From Ulva prolifera (Eukaryota > Chlorophyta > Ulvophyceae > Ulvales > Ulvaceae), in NCBI GenBank assembly GCA_023078555.1, contig CM041198.1:11971874-12035873 (forward strand): a stretch of 64,000 nucleotides of DNA, given 5' to 3'. Under the pieces are notes generated by a model. That model was not told where the DNA came from and made no database searches. It worked only from the letters and a program-made list of their open reading frames with translations. The first letter of the stretch is position 1; every line of letters begins with the position of its first letter. A program made the translations under genes and the position numbers. This document shows positions 22,264-41,352 of this stretch, piece after piece.

Positions 22264-24632
22264 GCTTGCGCGCGGAGCTGCGCTGCACAGGATGGCCCGA
22301 TGCCACACACTGTGTGCAGGTGCAGCACAAAGATGGTGCGACACAACAGCGGCCGCTATACACACATGAGAATTGCAGAAGGAGTAACTCACGCCTGCTG
22401 TTTCATCGCTGTGACACTGCCGATGCTGATCGGGCTCCTGCCGTCCAAAAACACAAGCGTGTCACCCCGGTGCGTTGCCAAGCGACGTGCATCCGTGCAC
22501 ACGCTGGAAAAGCAGCAGCATCATCCTCAAGTTGACAGCATCGGGCTGACGCGTGCCCATTCCTCTGCATGCCGAGGTCTGGCAGCTCCTGAAGAGCAGT
22601 CGCTTGAAATCCGGAACATCCCGAAACATCGTGACGTATCGACTTCTGGATGTGATAGCACCCACGAACGTGTGCCTGTACGAAGCGCCCGCGTGGCAAC
22701 CACACTTCTCGTCTCGAGAAGTTGACATGCGCAAGCGTGAGATGAGTCCATGAAGCGCCGCGCTGATACCAGGTCGTGGCTCTAGTGCTGACTCGCCAGT
22801 GCCGAGTCGCCACAGTGCGATGCAGCAGCACTGTGCGCATGAACCCGCAGCGGGGCCCCTTGCGCCGCGACACGATATCGACAAGCCATCATCCACATCC
22901 GTCCTGCCGGTGCCATGCCATCGCGAGCTGCATGCATATGCCTGGTACCGCTCGCAGGGCAGCTGGAGCAAGCAGGCCCTGGAGCGGACCTCTAGAGAGT
23001 GGCAGGCGGGTGCTCCAACTGTCGCGACATGTCGGCCCACATGCCAGCGTGTGCAGTACTGCTGCCGGCTGTCAGCTGACAGGGCGCAATCGCATCGACA
23101 GCGCTGTGCGTTCCCTCCAGTGCACCGCCAGTGGCCTCACGTGCACACGAAGCGCACGCATACACCATCGCCTCAGGCTCGAGGCTCGAGTCACCCGTCC
23201 CTAGGCTGAGCTGCTCCAGCAGATGATGACATGCTGTGAGTGGCTGATGGATGCTGACGCTCTGTCTACCGCCCAGGTTTGCGTAGCCTTAACATGACGA
23301 CGGCTGTGCAGGCAAGGCCCGGGGTATATATATGACACTTGTGAAACCTGGGTGGGGTGGGGTTTGGGGCTAGGGCGCTTGGGGGCGGCCATGATCGGCG
23401 GCCTCAGGCAGCAGTGTGTTGGGCGTGGCCCTGTCGTACGGCGGCGGGCGTTGTGGTGTTGGCGGTCGTGTTGTTGTGTTACAAAGGAAAAAGCCGGAGG
23501 GGCCGGTAGCACCGCCAGGACCAAAAGGGAGAGCACGAGAAACGCAATGCGCACGTAGCAGGAGAGCAACAGCCAACGCCAAGGCACAACAAGCACCCAC
23601 ACACCCCCACACTCCTACACTTGTGTTGTTGTGTGTTGTGTTGTTGTGTGTGGGCCGTGGGGTCTGTGCGTGCGTGTATGGGTGTGTGGGTGTGTGCTTG
23701 GCGGTCTGCGGATCTGTGTCATTTGCTGCGCCGGTGATGGATTTCCTGGGCGTGGTGGGTGTCGCGTGCGTGGGTGGCTGGGTGTTTGCTTCGTCTGTTT
23801 GCTTCTTTCGCGGTGCTGCCCGCCTTGCTGCCTTTCCTTGTACCGCACTTGTGAAACCTGCCACATCACCACTTCAGCCCGCAGCCCGTACCCCAAGGTC
23901 TGTAGCGGGCAGTGCCGAGGACGATGGTGCACTTTACTGGAGAGCATCAACAAACAAATCTGAACAGCTGTGAGCGCATGCTCTCGGAAGTAGAAGCATG
24001 CCCATGCCTGATTGGCCTTGCATGGCCTTGCATGGCTGTGCAGATGCCTGTCCGCCGGTTGCACCTCGCTGTTGCCCGCGCATCGCGCTTGATGTCATCT
24101 CGGAGTTTTCATTGTATGATTTGAGCTGCTGGGCGTCCACGCATCATTCCTACTTCAGCCCACCAGCCACACGAGTCTGCCAGTGTTGTGCTGTACCTTC
24201 CCCAATTTCCCTGTCACCCCAATTTGCCGCCCAACATCACATGCATCACATGCGCATTCCTCGAGGTGTTGAGCTTGAGCCCACCGGCTGGCACGAACAG
24301 ACCAACAGAGCACGGGCTTCCTGGGTTCGTTGTGCCAGGGCAGGCGCTGCCCTGGCACGGCAGTGAGCAGTCGGCGGTTGGGCTGGACGGGGGGGGGGGC
24401 TGCGGCCAGGCGAAAACACCGACAAGAGCCGCGCCCGAGGCAGCTCAACACGAGACCGCCCGGCCAGGCCTGCTGACTACAGGGTGCCATGTACGGGCCC
24501 ACAGCCCCACCCCTCCCCACACACATGAGCAAATCAGCCGACTGTGTGGGTGGCTGAGGGGGCAGCGCGCCTGAAGACTGAGGCCTGGGTGGGTGAGCCT
24601 GTTGGTGCACTTCACACCAGTGTTGGTGCACT
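22264..24632. other. gap upstream of POLE2, no recognisable gene
   Basis: Contains the POLE2 promoter at its left end. The minus-strand frame 22462-23040 stays open for 192 codons, but I recognise nothing in it and it begins without a clear splice context. A TATATATA stretch lies near 23325 next to a GT/GTT-rich segment flanked by 15-bp direct repeats. The rest looks non-coding. Confidence 0.3.
23336..23860. repeat. 510-bp segment bounded by a 15-bp direct repeat
   Basis: CACTTGTGAAACCTG occurs at 23336-23350 and again at 23846-23860. The DNA between is unusually rich in GGGTGG, GTGTTGTTGTG and similar words. It could be an insertion flanked by a target duplication, or recombination between dispersed copies; no transposase or terminal inverted repeats are visible. 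Confidence 0.5.
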
Positions 24633-24641
24633 TCACACCAG
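24600..24641. repeat. 21-bp tandem duplication
   Basis: The unit TGTTGGTGCACTTCACACCA plus G is present twice in a row, at 24600-24620 and 24621-24641. The stop of the weak minus-strand exon at 24633-24838 lies inside the second copy. Confidence 0.85.
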
Positions 24642-24838
24642 ATCACGTGTCACGGGAGCGCGGGTCAAGGCATGACAGAGCGCCACAGCAGCCCCTGCTG
24701 TGCAAAGCGCGCCGCGTCTGACGCATGCGGGAAGCAGGCTCAGGTGGTGCTCCAGCGCCGCTTCGATGCCAGATTGTGCACACATCATGCGGCGCCCTGG
24801 CTCCAGATGCGGGTTGTGGCGGGCAATGAGTTCGCGTC
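24633..24838 (-). CDS. possible terminal exon of an unknown gene
   Basis: After the acceptor CTGCAG at 24839-24844 (minus strand), a frame of 68 codons reads RELIARHNPHLEPGRRMMC, SGIEAALEHHLSLLPACVRR and ALCTAGAAVALCHALTRAP to a TGA at 24633. Residue use looks coding (amphipathic helices), but I do not recognise a family and cannot place the upstream exon. It may belong with the minus-strand frame at 26.7-27.1 kb, 1.9 kb upstream. Confidence 0.25.
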
Positions 24839-26696
24839 CTGCAGATCAGAGAGCAGTTCCTGGCCTAGCATGGCGGCAAGAGCCGCGGCACGCAGGGCTG
24901 CGCGATGATTGCCCATGGTGAACAACCATGAGCCTACCCTGGTGTTCTCTACACTACTTTGTGTTGCTTGGTGTCCCAGCCTGGTCATGTGCTGCTGCCA
25001 TCTGCTGCTTGCCTTGGCTGCTGTGCTGGGGCAGGTGGCTTGTCTCCGCGCCGCGGGCCGGCTTGGGAGACGGCACACCGGGCAGACCAATCATGACAAC
25101 CACGGCAGCGCTGTCAGCCATACCGATGTCGTTGCCCGAACGCGCGCGGGTGGGCGTCGTGTGAGCTCCCTCTCGGTGATTTTGGATTGTGACTTTTGAG
25201 ACTGGCCGCCTGTGGCCTTGCAGAGCTTCCGGCCTCCTGTAAGGCGGCAGACGCAGGCCGGAAGGCAGGCAGGCGCCCAGCGGCCACAGCACAGCATGGC
25301 GCGTCCAGGTCACAACTGTCTCGGGGCAGGCTTGTGTGCCTGCCTCCAGCCTGCGCACCTCGCCGTCCACCTTACACCCTGCACATCTCAGAGGCTGGGC
25401 TTAGCTTGTAGAGTTCCAGGATCTGACCGTGTGCTCAGGACTTGGACAGTCATCGCATGACGTACGCGAGTATCATGCAAGAATATGACGGATGCAAATA
25501 TCATGCAAGAATATCACAGATGAAATGCACATATTATGCATGATGGTGGCAGAAATTGCAATGATCATGCAAGGTCATGACATTGTACATGTCATGTATT
25601 TGTGGCCGGATAATGTCAAGCTGTCAAAGCTGAAGCAAATCAAAAATGTCATGCATTGTGTGCTATACCTGCTGCACTTCTATGATTTCGCCCTTGAACA
25701 CATGTTATGCCATTGCTGACCTGCCTCTTCACCTGTGTCCATGCAGCATATGTTATGCACTGCATGACCCAGTCACTCTCAGAGGGTTTCAGAACTTCTG
25801 ATTGGAGCCACAACATGTATGCGCCCACAACATGTATGCGCCCATTGCATTCAGGTCCATGCTCTCTCTGTCAGATCTGTCCAAGCAGGAGCTAGCATGA
25901 TGTGGAGGCCACACGATGCAACGAATGACAAGCAGCAGCAGAGCACCCATCACCTATTTTCAGAGCTCAGACCACCTCGTTCTGACAGGTATATATACGC
26001 TGTCCTGTGCCCCTATCCTGTGTCCCAATCAAATTCTGTCCTGCTGTGATACACATCTGTCAAGTAAACCTGGATTCACTGAGCTGTATGCAGTGTGCGC
26101 ATGCACCCTGATAGCTCAATTATCCTGGGTGTTTCAGTTCCCAGTTGTGAAACTATCTGGTGCTGGGCCTGCTCCTACCATCTGGCAGCATACCTGCCAG
26201 TGAGGTTTGGCCCTGACCTGCAAATCAAGTCGAGAGATCGGCCAAACGACCCTTTTGCCCTGATGCATGCATGCATGCCTATGTGCACCCTCCATCTGCC
26301 AGAGCTCAGCAATCCAGGATATGTACGATAATTGTAGCCATATCATGACGGACATTGTCGGCCATGTGTGCGAGAGCAGGGAGCAGGGACCACACATGTG
26401 TGATAGCGTCAGAGCTTTGAGACAAAGGGGCCATGTGATTCTGCAGAGCACCCCTGCACCTCAGATATGATCCAGCATAGCCACCACCCTGAGCCGCCAC
26501 AACCTGGCTAAGTGATGCAAATCTACCCTACTTTACTTTTTCCCACCATGATGCTGCTGCTGGGATGTCTATGCCAACACGGTCCAGATACTTGGTCCAG
26601 ATACATTCGCTCACGTTCCCACCGACAGGGGGTTCAGGGGGTTCAGGGGGTTCTGGTGACGTTCCCCATCTTCATTCTTCATCTGCACCCGATGGC
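24839..26696. other. AT-richer non-coding stretch with short tandem duplications
   Basis: No gene recognised. ATCATGCAAGAATAT is repeated around 25473-25520, a 17-bp unit (ACAACATGTATGCGCCC) occurs twice at about 25809-25842, and GGGGGTTCA is repeated three times near 26630-26655. The base composition is lower in GC than in the neighbouring genes. Confidence 0.35.
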
Positions 26697-27086
26697 TCAC
26701 ACTCTGGTGAAGCTCATGTGCTGAATGTCAGGGAGGGATCCCAGCACCTGCATGAATTGCTCCAAGCGGAAGCCTGCACCAGCCCCAGGCCCCAGGCGTG
26801 ATCTAGCAGCAGTACAACGCCTCTCCTTCACACCCTCCGCTAGCACCTTTGCAAGCCCCTGGACAGGCATGCCCACGTCATCAGCCGCGTCTGGAGGAGC
26901 GTCCGGATCGCCAAGATCAGCCAGCTCAGCAGAATCAGTGCAGCACTCAAGCCACTGCTTCTCATCGCTCACATGTAGTGCCACGTGAAGCTCCTCCTGA
27001 GCGATGCCCTCTCTTTGCTCAGTGGCTACCAGGCCTGGGTGGGGGGCCACCCTCAGTGCCCATGCTGCGCCGGCCTCCGTCGCCAT
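26697..27086 (-). CDS. possible coding exon of unknown function
   Basis: A 129-codon frame from the ATG at 27086 to a stop at 26697. The middle (HVSDEKQWLECCTDSAELAD, then DAPPDAADDVGMPVQGLAKV and GFRLEQFMQVLGSLPDIQ) has the acidic and amphipathic character of real protein, unlike the shadow frames around it. A donor-like GTGCTG follows FRLEQFMQ, so the exon may end there. I recognise no family, and no neighbour explains it. Confidence 0.3.
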   Translation of the reverse strand: MATEAGAAWALRVAPHPGLVATEQREGIAQEELHVALHVSDEKQWLECCTDSAELADLGDPDAPPDAADDVGMPVQGLAKVLAEGVKERRCTAARSRLGPGAGAGFRLEQFMQVLGSLPDIQHMSFTRV

Positions 27087-30000
27087 CCGGCTCTAGGCTC
27101 TCGGATTCTGACTCCGGCCCACAGCGTACGCGGCGGCTGCAGCGCCGGAGGCCTGTGCGTTGTGTTCCGGGTATCCTCTGTCCTCAGTAGGGAGGGCTTA
27201 CGGGCGGGGCACGCATGCATGGAGGTGCAGTGATGGAGATGGGGCTCTGCATGTGTGGACCCCATGCATGCAGCGCGTCGGCGCCCAGCAGGGCCCTATG
27301 GGTGATGGGTTCGCCTCCTTGATGGTGGGCAGGGCTTCACGTGCATCGGTGGGGCGCGCGCTGTGGCAATGTGGACACCTGGTGACATGGCCGCGGCATC
27401 ACTGAATTGCCACAACAGTCCTGTGAGATTTGAGGCAACGGCCCTACCACTGCCCCCTCGGCCGTGCGCCGGTCCCTGGAGTGGATGCCCTCAATAGCGC
27501 GAGTTGCGCGGTGCCTGCGTTTCTCCACGGTGCGAGGCCCCGTGGCGCTGCACCGAGGGGTGCGCCCATGCATGCGTGGGCGTGTGTCGGCGTGTGTAGG
27601 TGCAGAAGAGAAGGTGCATGTGGAGGCACCGTTGAGGGAGTGATGTGGCACTTTGAAGGTGCCATGGCATATGTGCGCTATATATTGGGTAAACACTCGG
27701 GCGGCACGATGTCCGTGTGATAGCGTGGAACGCCTGTGTTGTTGGGGTCCAGAGCGTCTCAAGCATGCTAGCTGATGGTGCTACCTGCGGTGCACAGTGC
27801 CCTGCTGCCCTGTTGCCCTGCTGGGTCATTGTGATCAGGAGGGACGCTTTGGTACTACTGCAGCGCGTGCACGCGCTGCAAGCATGCTTTGGTAGTGCTG
27901 CATGTGGAACTGGAACTGCAGGCACGGGTTGTCCTGTCCCGACCCGACCGCCACAGCTGCCACAGCTTGTCGGCCTGCACATGCACACACCGTGGCTCTT
28001 GGGAACCTGGGAACCTCAGGTGTGGGTGCCTATACCGGCAGTGCCTATACCGGTAGTAGCAGCTCTAGCAGCTCTCGATACCGTGGCCGGAGCATGGGCA
28101 TGCACATGAGCAGGCATGATTGATTAATCAATTGAGCATGGTCAAGGCCTCCGGAGGTGCTCAATCACCTGAGCTCAGGGCAGCTGTGGGCATGGTCAGC
28201 CAATCAATCGCATGAACTCTACATGGTCTGCATGGCAGACAACGTTATCTGCATGGGACTCCATGGAGCTCAAGGTGCAGCTGCAGGGCACGTGCATAGT
28301 GTAGTACGTAGTGCACGTGCTGGAGAATTGTGCTGGAGAAGCACTGCTGAAGAATTGTGCTGGAGAAGCACTGCGTTGCGTACTATGCAATGCAACGCAA
28401 CGCAGTGCTTCTCCAGCCTCCAGCCTCATAATCTGCTCCCTAGGGGCAGGTTGCTGCAGCTGTGGCAGTGTTGACGGCAGTGAGTGTGGCTGTGCCCGCA
28501 GCTGTCCTCCCCTTCCCCCCATGACGTCGCTCTGGATGGCCCTATGGATTGGGGTTTGGGGTGATGCAGGGTGATGCCATGGCAACCGTCAACTTCCCGT
28601 CACACCTGTCAACGCATGCAGCTGCAGCTGCAGAGGGTGCAGATCTCTATAGAGGGGAACGCTGAAGCACACATATGCGCAGGAACTCAACTGGCGTCCA
28701 CGCGCGCACTTCCCAGCACCGTGCTGCAGAACGTCCCGGCCTGGCCTCCTAGGTTGCCCTTGCAATTGGCGCTGCTAGTGGGCATGGGCCGCGGCAGGTG
28801 CTTCGCGCGCGTCAGCGCCGATAAGACCACGCGGTGCCCTCATTTGACTGCGGCGCATGCGCATATATATACGCATGCGCCTGCCGCGTCGGCAACAGTT
28901 GCCGCACGTCCAACCGCGGCGGCGATGCATCGCGATATCATATGCCTTGCAGCTGCAGAGGCTGGGCCGGTCTGCAGAGCGCACATGCAGCTGCACATGC
29001 ATATGCCTGTAATCAATGTAGAAGGCACCAGGGCCATCAGCGGCGGTTCCGAGCGCCCTGGGTGGCCGTGCGGCCGCATGTTGGCGTTGTTGTATTGGAT
29101 CCGGATGATCTGCGATGATCTGCGCCACAGTGCTTGATCTAATGCGAGAGCAGCACTCAAACTAGCTGACGGCATGCCGCGCGTGTGCAGCGCTCTTGCA
29201 AGAGCAGAGGGTGTTCGGGAACTCAGAGCAGCACAGGTTGGCGTGGTGATGTGAGCCGCCTCTGGCTGACATCAGCACCTGACGTTTAACCCGCTGGTGT
29301 GCCTCACTTACGTATGGACACACATCGCGATGTGCCGGCTAGGCCCAGCTCGCAACGCATGCACAATCACGAACACACTGCTTAAATCTATCTCGTGTGG
29401 CGAAGCGCGCAGGCGAGCACAGCTGCAGCCTCGTTCGCGAGATCTACTGCGCTGTGGGTTTCATCTATCCGGTGGATCTGCTTGGTGCTCGCAGCTCGAG
29501 CTCACACTATCCTAGGCCAATGGCGCCAGCGAGACCGCCTTGTGAAACGCAGTGCTTGGCCAGCACCATGACCTAGCGCACCAGGGTACCGAAGGGCCAC
29601 CGATGTCGACGCTGACGATGGGGTAACATAGGCAGTCCTGCCTCGTGAGGCGAAGCGTCATTTCCTGTTGCACACTGGTGAAACACGTGCGTTTTCCATG
29701 GATCGGTTCATGCATCTGTGGCAGGCCGTTGCAATCGGCATTGCATCGCCCTCAATCCACCTCCGCTTCTGAGCCGTGATCCATGCAGCTCAGACTTCAC
29801 CTGGGCGTCCGAAACTTCCATCCCAGCATGATCGCTTAGCCTGCTCGTCGTACGCCATTGCAGTACAACTCCAGCAGGCCTGCCTGCGACGACGTGCATT
29901 GGCGAATTTCTGCAAATCATGAACTATGCCACGGTTCAGTGATCAGTCTGGTAGTCCTTTGATATTCTTGGCATCGGTCTCGTTTGACACACGCGTGATG

Positions 30001-30096
30001 TTTCAGACCGGGTGCGATGAGGTGCCTCGATACATTCAGCATGTCTCGGCTGTGAGCCGTGTCCGCCACTACTCCGGCATGCCATGAGCGAGCAAG
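27087..30096. other. 3-kb gap with hairpins, no recognisable gene
   Basis: Short frames only. It holds a perfect 23-bp-arm hairpin at 28359-28417 and an alternating purine/pyrimidine palindrome-like stretch near 28850-28882 (GCGCATGCG...TATATATA...CGCATGCGC). The right end should contain the promoter of the RRM gene that begins at 30097. Confidence 0.35.
28359..28417. repeat. perfect inverted repeat (23-bp arms, 13-nt loop) with a duplicated left arm
   Basis: Arms 28359-28381 and 28395-28417 are exact reverse complements (GCTGGAGAAGCACTGCGTTG and on). Just upstream, a partial direct copy of the left arm (AATTGTGCTGGAGAAGCACTG) is present at about 28326-28346, so either copy could pair with the right arm. 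Confidence 0.9.
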
Positions 30097-35125
<5,029 letters not shown>

Positions 35126-36140
35126 GGCTGCCGCAGAGCGTCGCTGGCCGGGAGCCAGCATGGACATTGTGCTTGCGTGAGGAGCACTGGTGAGTCGCTG
35201 GCCAGGGGCGCGCGGGGCCGGTGGTGCGGTCGTGGCGGGCGGGGAGGCTGGGAGCATGGCAGGGAGCGGGGACTATGCTCGGCGAGCACCCTGCGGCTGT
35301 GTGTATGCCTTTTCATGAGGCTCTATGAGGGCTTGGTGTTTGAATAATGGTCAGGTTGGAGTATGGTATGGCAAAGCCGGCGCACTGTCAAAGGCCGGCG
35401 CAGTGGAGAGGAGTCAGCACCCACGGTGTGCCGGATTGTGGCATAGTGGGAAGATGATGGAGAGAATGCGGGCAGATACGAATGTGGGCAGATAGGAATG
35501 GGATTTGGTGTGAGCAATTTCTCAGCCGTAGCATGCAGTATGCGATGTGCCAGCACAAGGAGTCACCGTCTTGCCGTGCGAGGGACGTTATACATGTCCG
35601 TGCTGAGTGGCATGAAATGATCAGTTTTTCTTTGCGGTGATATGCAGCGTGGTGGGGAGAGCGCGGCTGGGGTGGGCCTGCCTCGGCGGCGCGCTGGGAC
35701 CACCCACTTTCGCTGGCGAGTAGGGCGTTTTCTGTGGAGTGAAGGATGCTGCATGCCGCTGCCACGAGCATGCACGTCGCTTCAATGTGGTAGCTGGAGG
35801 TCACTGTTTTGCGTGTTAGATAGTGGCGACCACGCCCAGGGTGCGGGTGCCTCTGCCCGTGGGCCCTGCCTCACTGCGGCCAGGCCGCCCGCCGCCTGGG
35901 CCGCGGCTGCAGCAGCAAGGCCGCGGCCCGTTTTGCGGCTGTGTAGAGTCATCTGTCTCATCAGGCGACCCTTGCGCAGTTAATATGATGCCTTTCTGGT
36001 GTGCAAGAGCCACATCTCACACGCGATCGCGGGCCACGTGCCTGCGGCACACAGCTGCATGCACTTGCCACTGCACATCGGGGTGATATGTTGCATGGCA
36101 CGTTACATGCGTGCTGCCTTCCAACACGAGCGCGGCGCTC
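35126..36140. other. convergent intergenic region RRM gene / MFS carrier
   Basis: About 1 kb between two gene 3' ends. No coding frame, long repeat or polyadenylation signal stands out. Confidence 0.4.
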
Positions 36141-37999
36141 TCACCGCCGCGGCACCCGCTCCAACGCCGTGATCACGCCCCAGAATGTCACAACCCCGAC
36201 GAAGAACGACCAGAACAGCACCTGGCCCCCATGCCAATGATATATGATGCCTGCACACAGGCCACCCGTGCCCTTGCCGACCCCAGAGTAGGCTCCACTA
36301 AACAGTGACTGCACAGTGCCCTCGAGCCCAGCCGGGGCGACGCTCTTGCTGTGGTTCACACCCGCGCACCACGCCACCCCGAACGTCACGCCATGGAGCA
36401 GCTCGACCGGCAGCACCATCCACAGAGACGGCATGAGCGGCAGGCATGAGTACGCTAGCAGCCGCATGCAGTACGCGGCCAGCGCGGCCTGGAGAGCGCC
36501 GTGGTAGCCGAGCGCTCGCAGGATGTGGCCGCTGAATGCAAAGACTGGGATCTCTGCACTGCAGACGACAGCGAGGCAGGAGCCGAGCAGCAGCGGCGGC
36601 GCCCCGAGGCTGTCCAGGTATACAAACAGGTAGCCGTCAATGGCGCCTATGCACACCTGCATGCTCGTCTTGAGAGGTCAGAAACAACTGCCAACAGATG
36701 CAACCACAGGCCGGCATCCCAGCAGGAACGACATGCGCAAAAGCAGGCTTCCCTGGGTGCTGCTGCGGCTGTTCACAGGCTTGAACCAGGAACGCACCCC
36801 CATCAGCATTGCCCTAGCCAGGAAAACAATCACTCTCCTGTCCCGCAGCAGAGTGGCAAGCTTTTCAGGGAGACGGCTGCTGCCTGGACTCGTATGGTGG
36901 ACACCAGCTGCGTGCAGGGCACATTGGGTGCTCCGTGCGAGGGCATCCTCCTCGAGGCGGCCAGGGCCTGTGGTGTCAAAGAAGTGGTTTGTGTCTGCAT
37001 CATTCAGGACAATTTTGGCATCAGGTGCCGTTGAATTGTCCTGCGAGGCAGCCTCTGGAGATGCAGGACTGCGAGTGCATGTGCTGAGCAAGGGCTCGTG
37101 AGCCTCTGACTCGCTGGATTCTTGCTCATGGTCGTGGCCACGCCCCGTCAGAGACGATGCCTCAGGTTCAGCTGCAGCCTGGCTGTGGCATGCAACAGGC
37201 TCTGGGGTGGTGGAGATGGTTTGTCGGCTGGGGATCAGGGACATGTCGAGATAGCATGCACTGATGACAGCGAGCGAGGACGAGGCAGCGTAGATGGCAA
37301 AGACCGAAGAGTCGTCTGAGATGCGCATGACGAGGCTTGAGATGACACCTGCGGCGTTCCATGTCAGGCAGGCCCACATCCTGCAAGAGCCATAGCAGCC
37401 ATCCGTGGACGCTGCTGACATCACAGCGGCATCTGACAGAGCAGGGATGGGACTGGCTAGACACTCGATGACGAGCACCATCGCGATGAGGTACCACAAC
37501 GGATGAGCGAGGATCCCCAATGTCGCTCTTGCCTGCAAACATGTGTGTGGCATTGAAGGGGTGTACCGTGCATCGCAGGGTACAAAAAGCAGATTGCATG
37601 ATGAAGTTGTCAACACGGGCGCACCGCAGACGATAGGACCAAGCATGATACGAGAACAGCTCGGTGCTGCGTGTAGAGATCTGCAAAGCCAGCCCACAAG
37701 GGGCCACACAGCGCTGCTGTAAGTGGCCGAATAGCCGATATAACTCCAATCTGCCAGCCATTGTAGCCAAAGTGAGCTAGAATGAGGTTGAAGTAGGGCA
37801 GCAGGAATCCCAGACAGCCATACAAGGACGCCATCCATAGCTGCACAAAGGCGGAAGTATCTGATGACGGTGTATACACCACTGCAGCTACACAAGCTCA
37901 AGCAGCTCCTTCATCTAACAATGACTGCAGTCGTCCATGATGCACCTTGGCTGGCATCATAGCACCCTTCTGACGGCGCATCAAGTCCACATCTGTCAT
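36141..37999 (-). CDS. major facilitator superfamily carrier (MFSD6-like)
   Basis: Four exons join in phase: 37999-37946, 37840-37625, 37532-36798, 36656-36141, for about 506 residues. The first exon gives MTDVDLMRRQKGAMMPAK and runs straight into LWMASLYGCLGFLLPYFNLI, then FGYNGWQIGVISAIRPLTAA and LCGPLWAGFADLYTQHRAVL, the N-terminal MFS signature region. A further membrane block (ATLGILAHPLWYLIAMVLVI) is followed by a long hydrophilic central loop (acidic, His- and Ser-rich), then CIGAIDGYLFVYLDSLGAPP and the C-terminal half ending ITALERVPRR. The layout, with charged mid-loop and LGAPPLLLG, matches the MFS_1-like/MFSD6 group. Substrate unknown. Confidence 0.82.
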
Positions 38000-39051
38000 G
38001 GTGAGAAGAAAACAGCCTAAGCGCACAAGGCAAACATGCAGATCGCGATGCGTGCGACCAGCGTTGCTACTCAATGGCAAAGCAGGACATTAAACAGCTG
38101 AGAAGCATCTGTTTTCGAAAACAGCAGCAGGCACGTATGAACCGTCTTGACAGACGCTGCGCTCAACATGTTTGAAAAATCACAGACGCCGCTCGCCTTC
38201 CCCAAAACTAGCAGCCACCGCGTGCGTGTGCATGCGCTTCCCGTCCATACATCCTGGTGTTGGAGGCAGGATCCTGTGTATGCTGATCTGAAGCAACGTT
38301 GGTCGACGCCACGCCCGTCGGAACGCGACTGTAGACATGTCTCCCAGATGCGGCACAGATTAGGGAGGTGCACCACGTGTGGTCACGCTTGTGAAGCCTC
38401 ACAAAACAAGGCGCAGTATATATAATTCGTCATCGGTGTTTCATCGAGGCGAATGATACAATAACCGTGCAGAGAACTGCCCAAGAAATGCTGGCGAGTT
38501 CCGACCCGCGAGATCTAGATCCAGGCACAGCTCTCAAATGTTCGGCTCGAATCACATCGATAATGTGAACCATGATCGATGTCGGTGCACATGCCAACTG
38601 GGAAGAGAGTGGCGCTTCCTCTCTGAAAGCCTGTCGTTGTTCACAGTCATCACCGATGCTATAGCGGGCGCGCAGAACGAGGTCGTAAGACAATGTATGG
38701 TGCAATGGCGAGACTAGTGGATCAGCCAAGTAGACATGTTGATCCACGACGGGTGGTCCTCTCTACAGCGATGCTATGGCAACCCCCCTCAGCGCTCTCC
38801 TACGCCTAGGTATCAGCAATGGGTCCCCAGCTCAACTGATGAAATTATGCCCGACCGACACCAGCTTCGGCCTGGTGAGCACAATGACGACCATGTTGTT
38901 GAATCCTGATTGATGCATGTCATCTGTGAACGCCTGCGGTTGGAGCAGTGGCTTCAGAGCATCGCCAGCCCTGAGGTGCCTGACTCGACATAACTTGCAC
39001 CTGATATCTGCATGCGGTGGAGTTGGCCAAGATTTAGTTGCGTTGTCCAAC
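38000..39051. other. divergent intergenic region MFS carrier / katanin
   Basis: About 1 kb separating two genes read outward. A TATATATAA motif lies near 38417 in plus orientation, about 630 bp before the katanin ATG. The minus-strand frame 38430-38747 (105 codons) lacks an ATG start and resembles nothing known. Confidence 0.4.
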
Positions 39052-41185
<2,134 letters not shown>

Positions 41186-41352
41186 GTGTTGCCTTGCCCA
41201 TGCAGCGCTGAGCTGCATCACATGGACGCAAGGTGCAGCTGATGTAATGCGTGAAGGGAGAGGCCATACAGCATCTTGAGGCATGGGCTCTGCGAGAGAT
41301 TTCACTGGTGCACGTGCACCAGCACAGGTCCTGGGATCAGTTGTTACATTGT

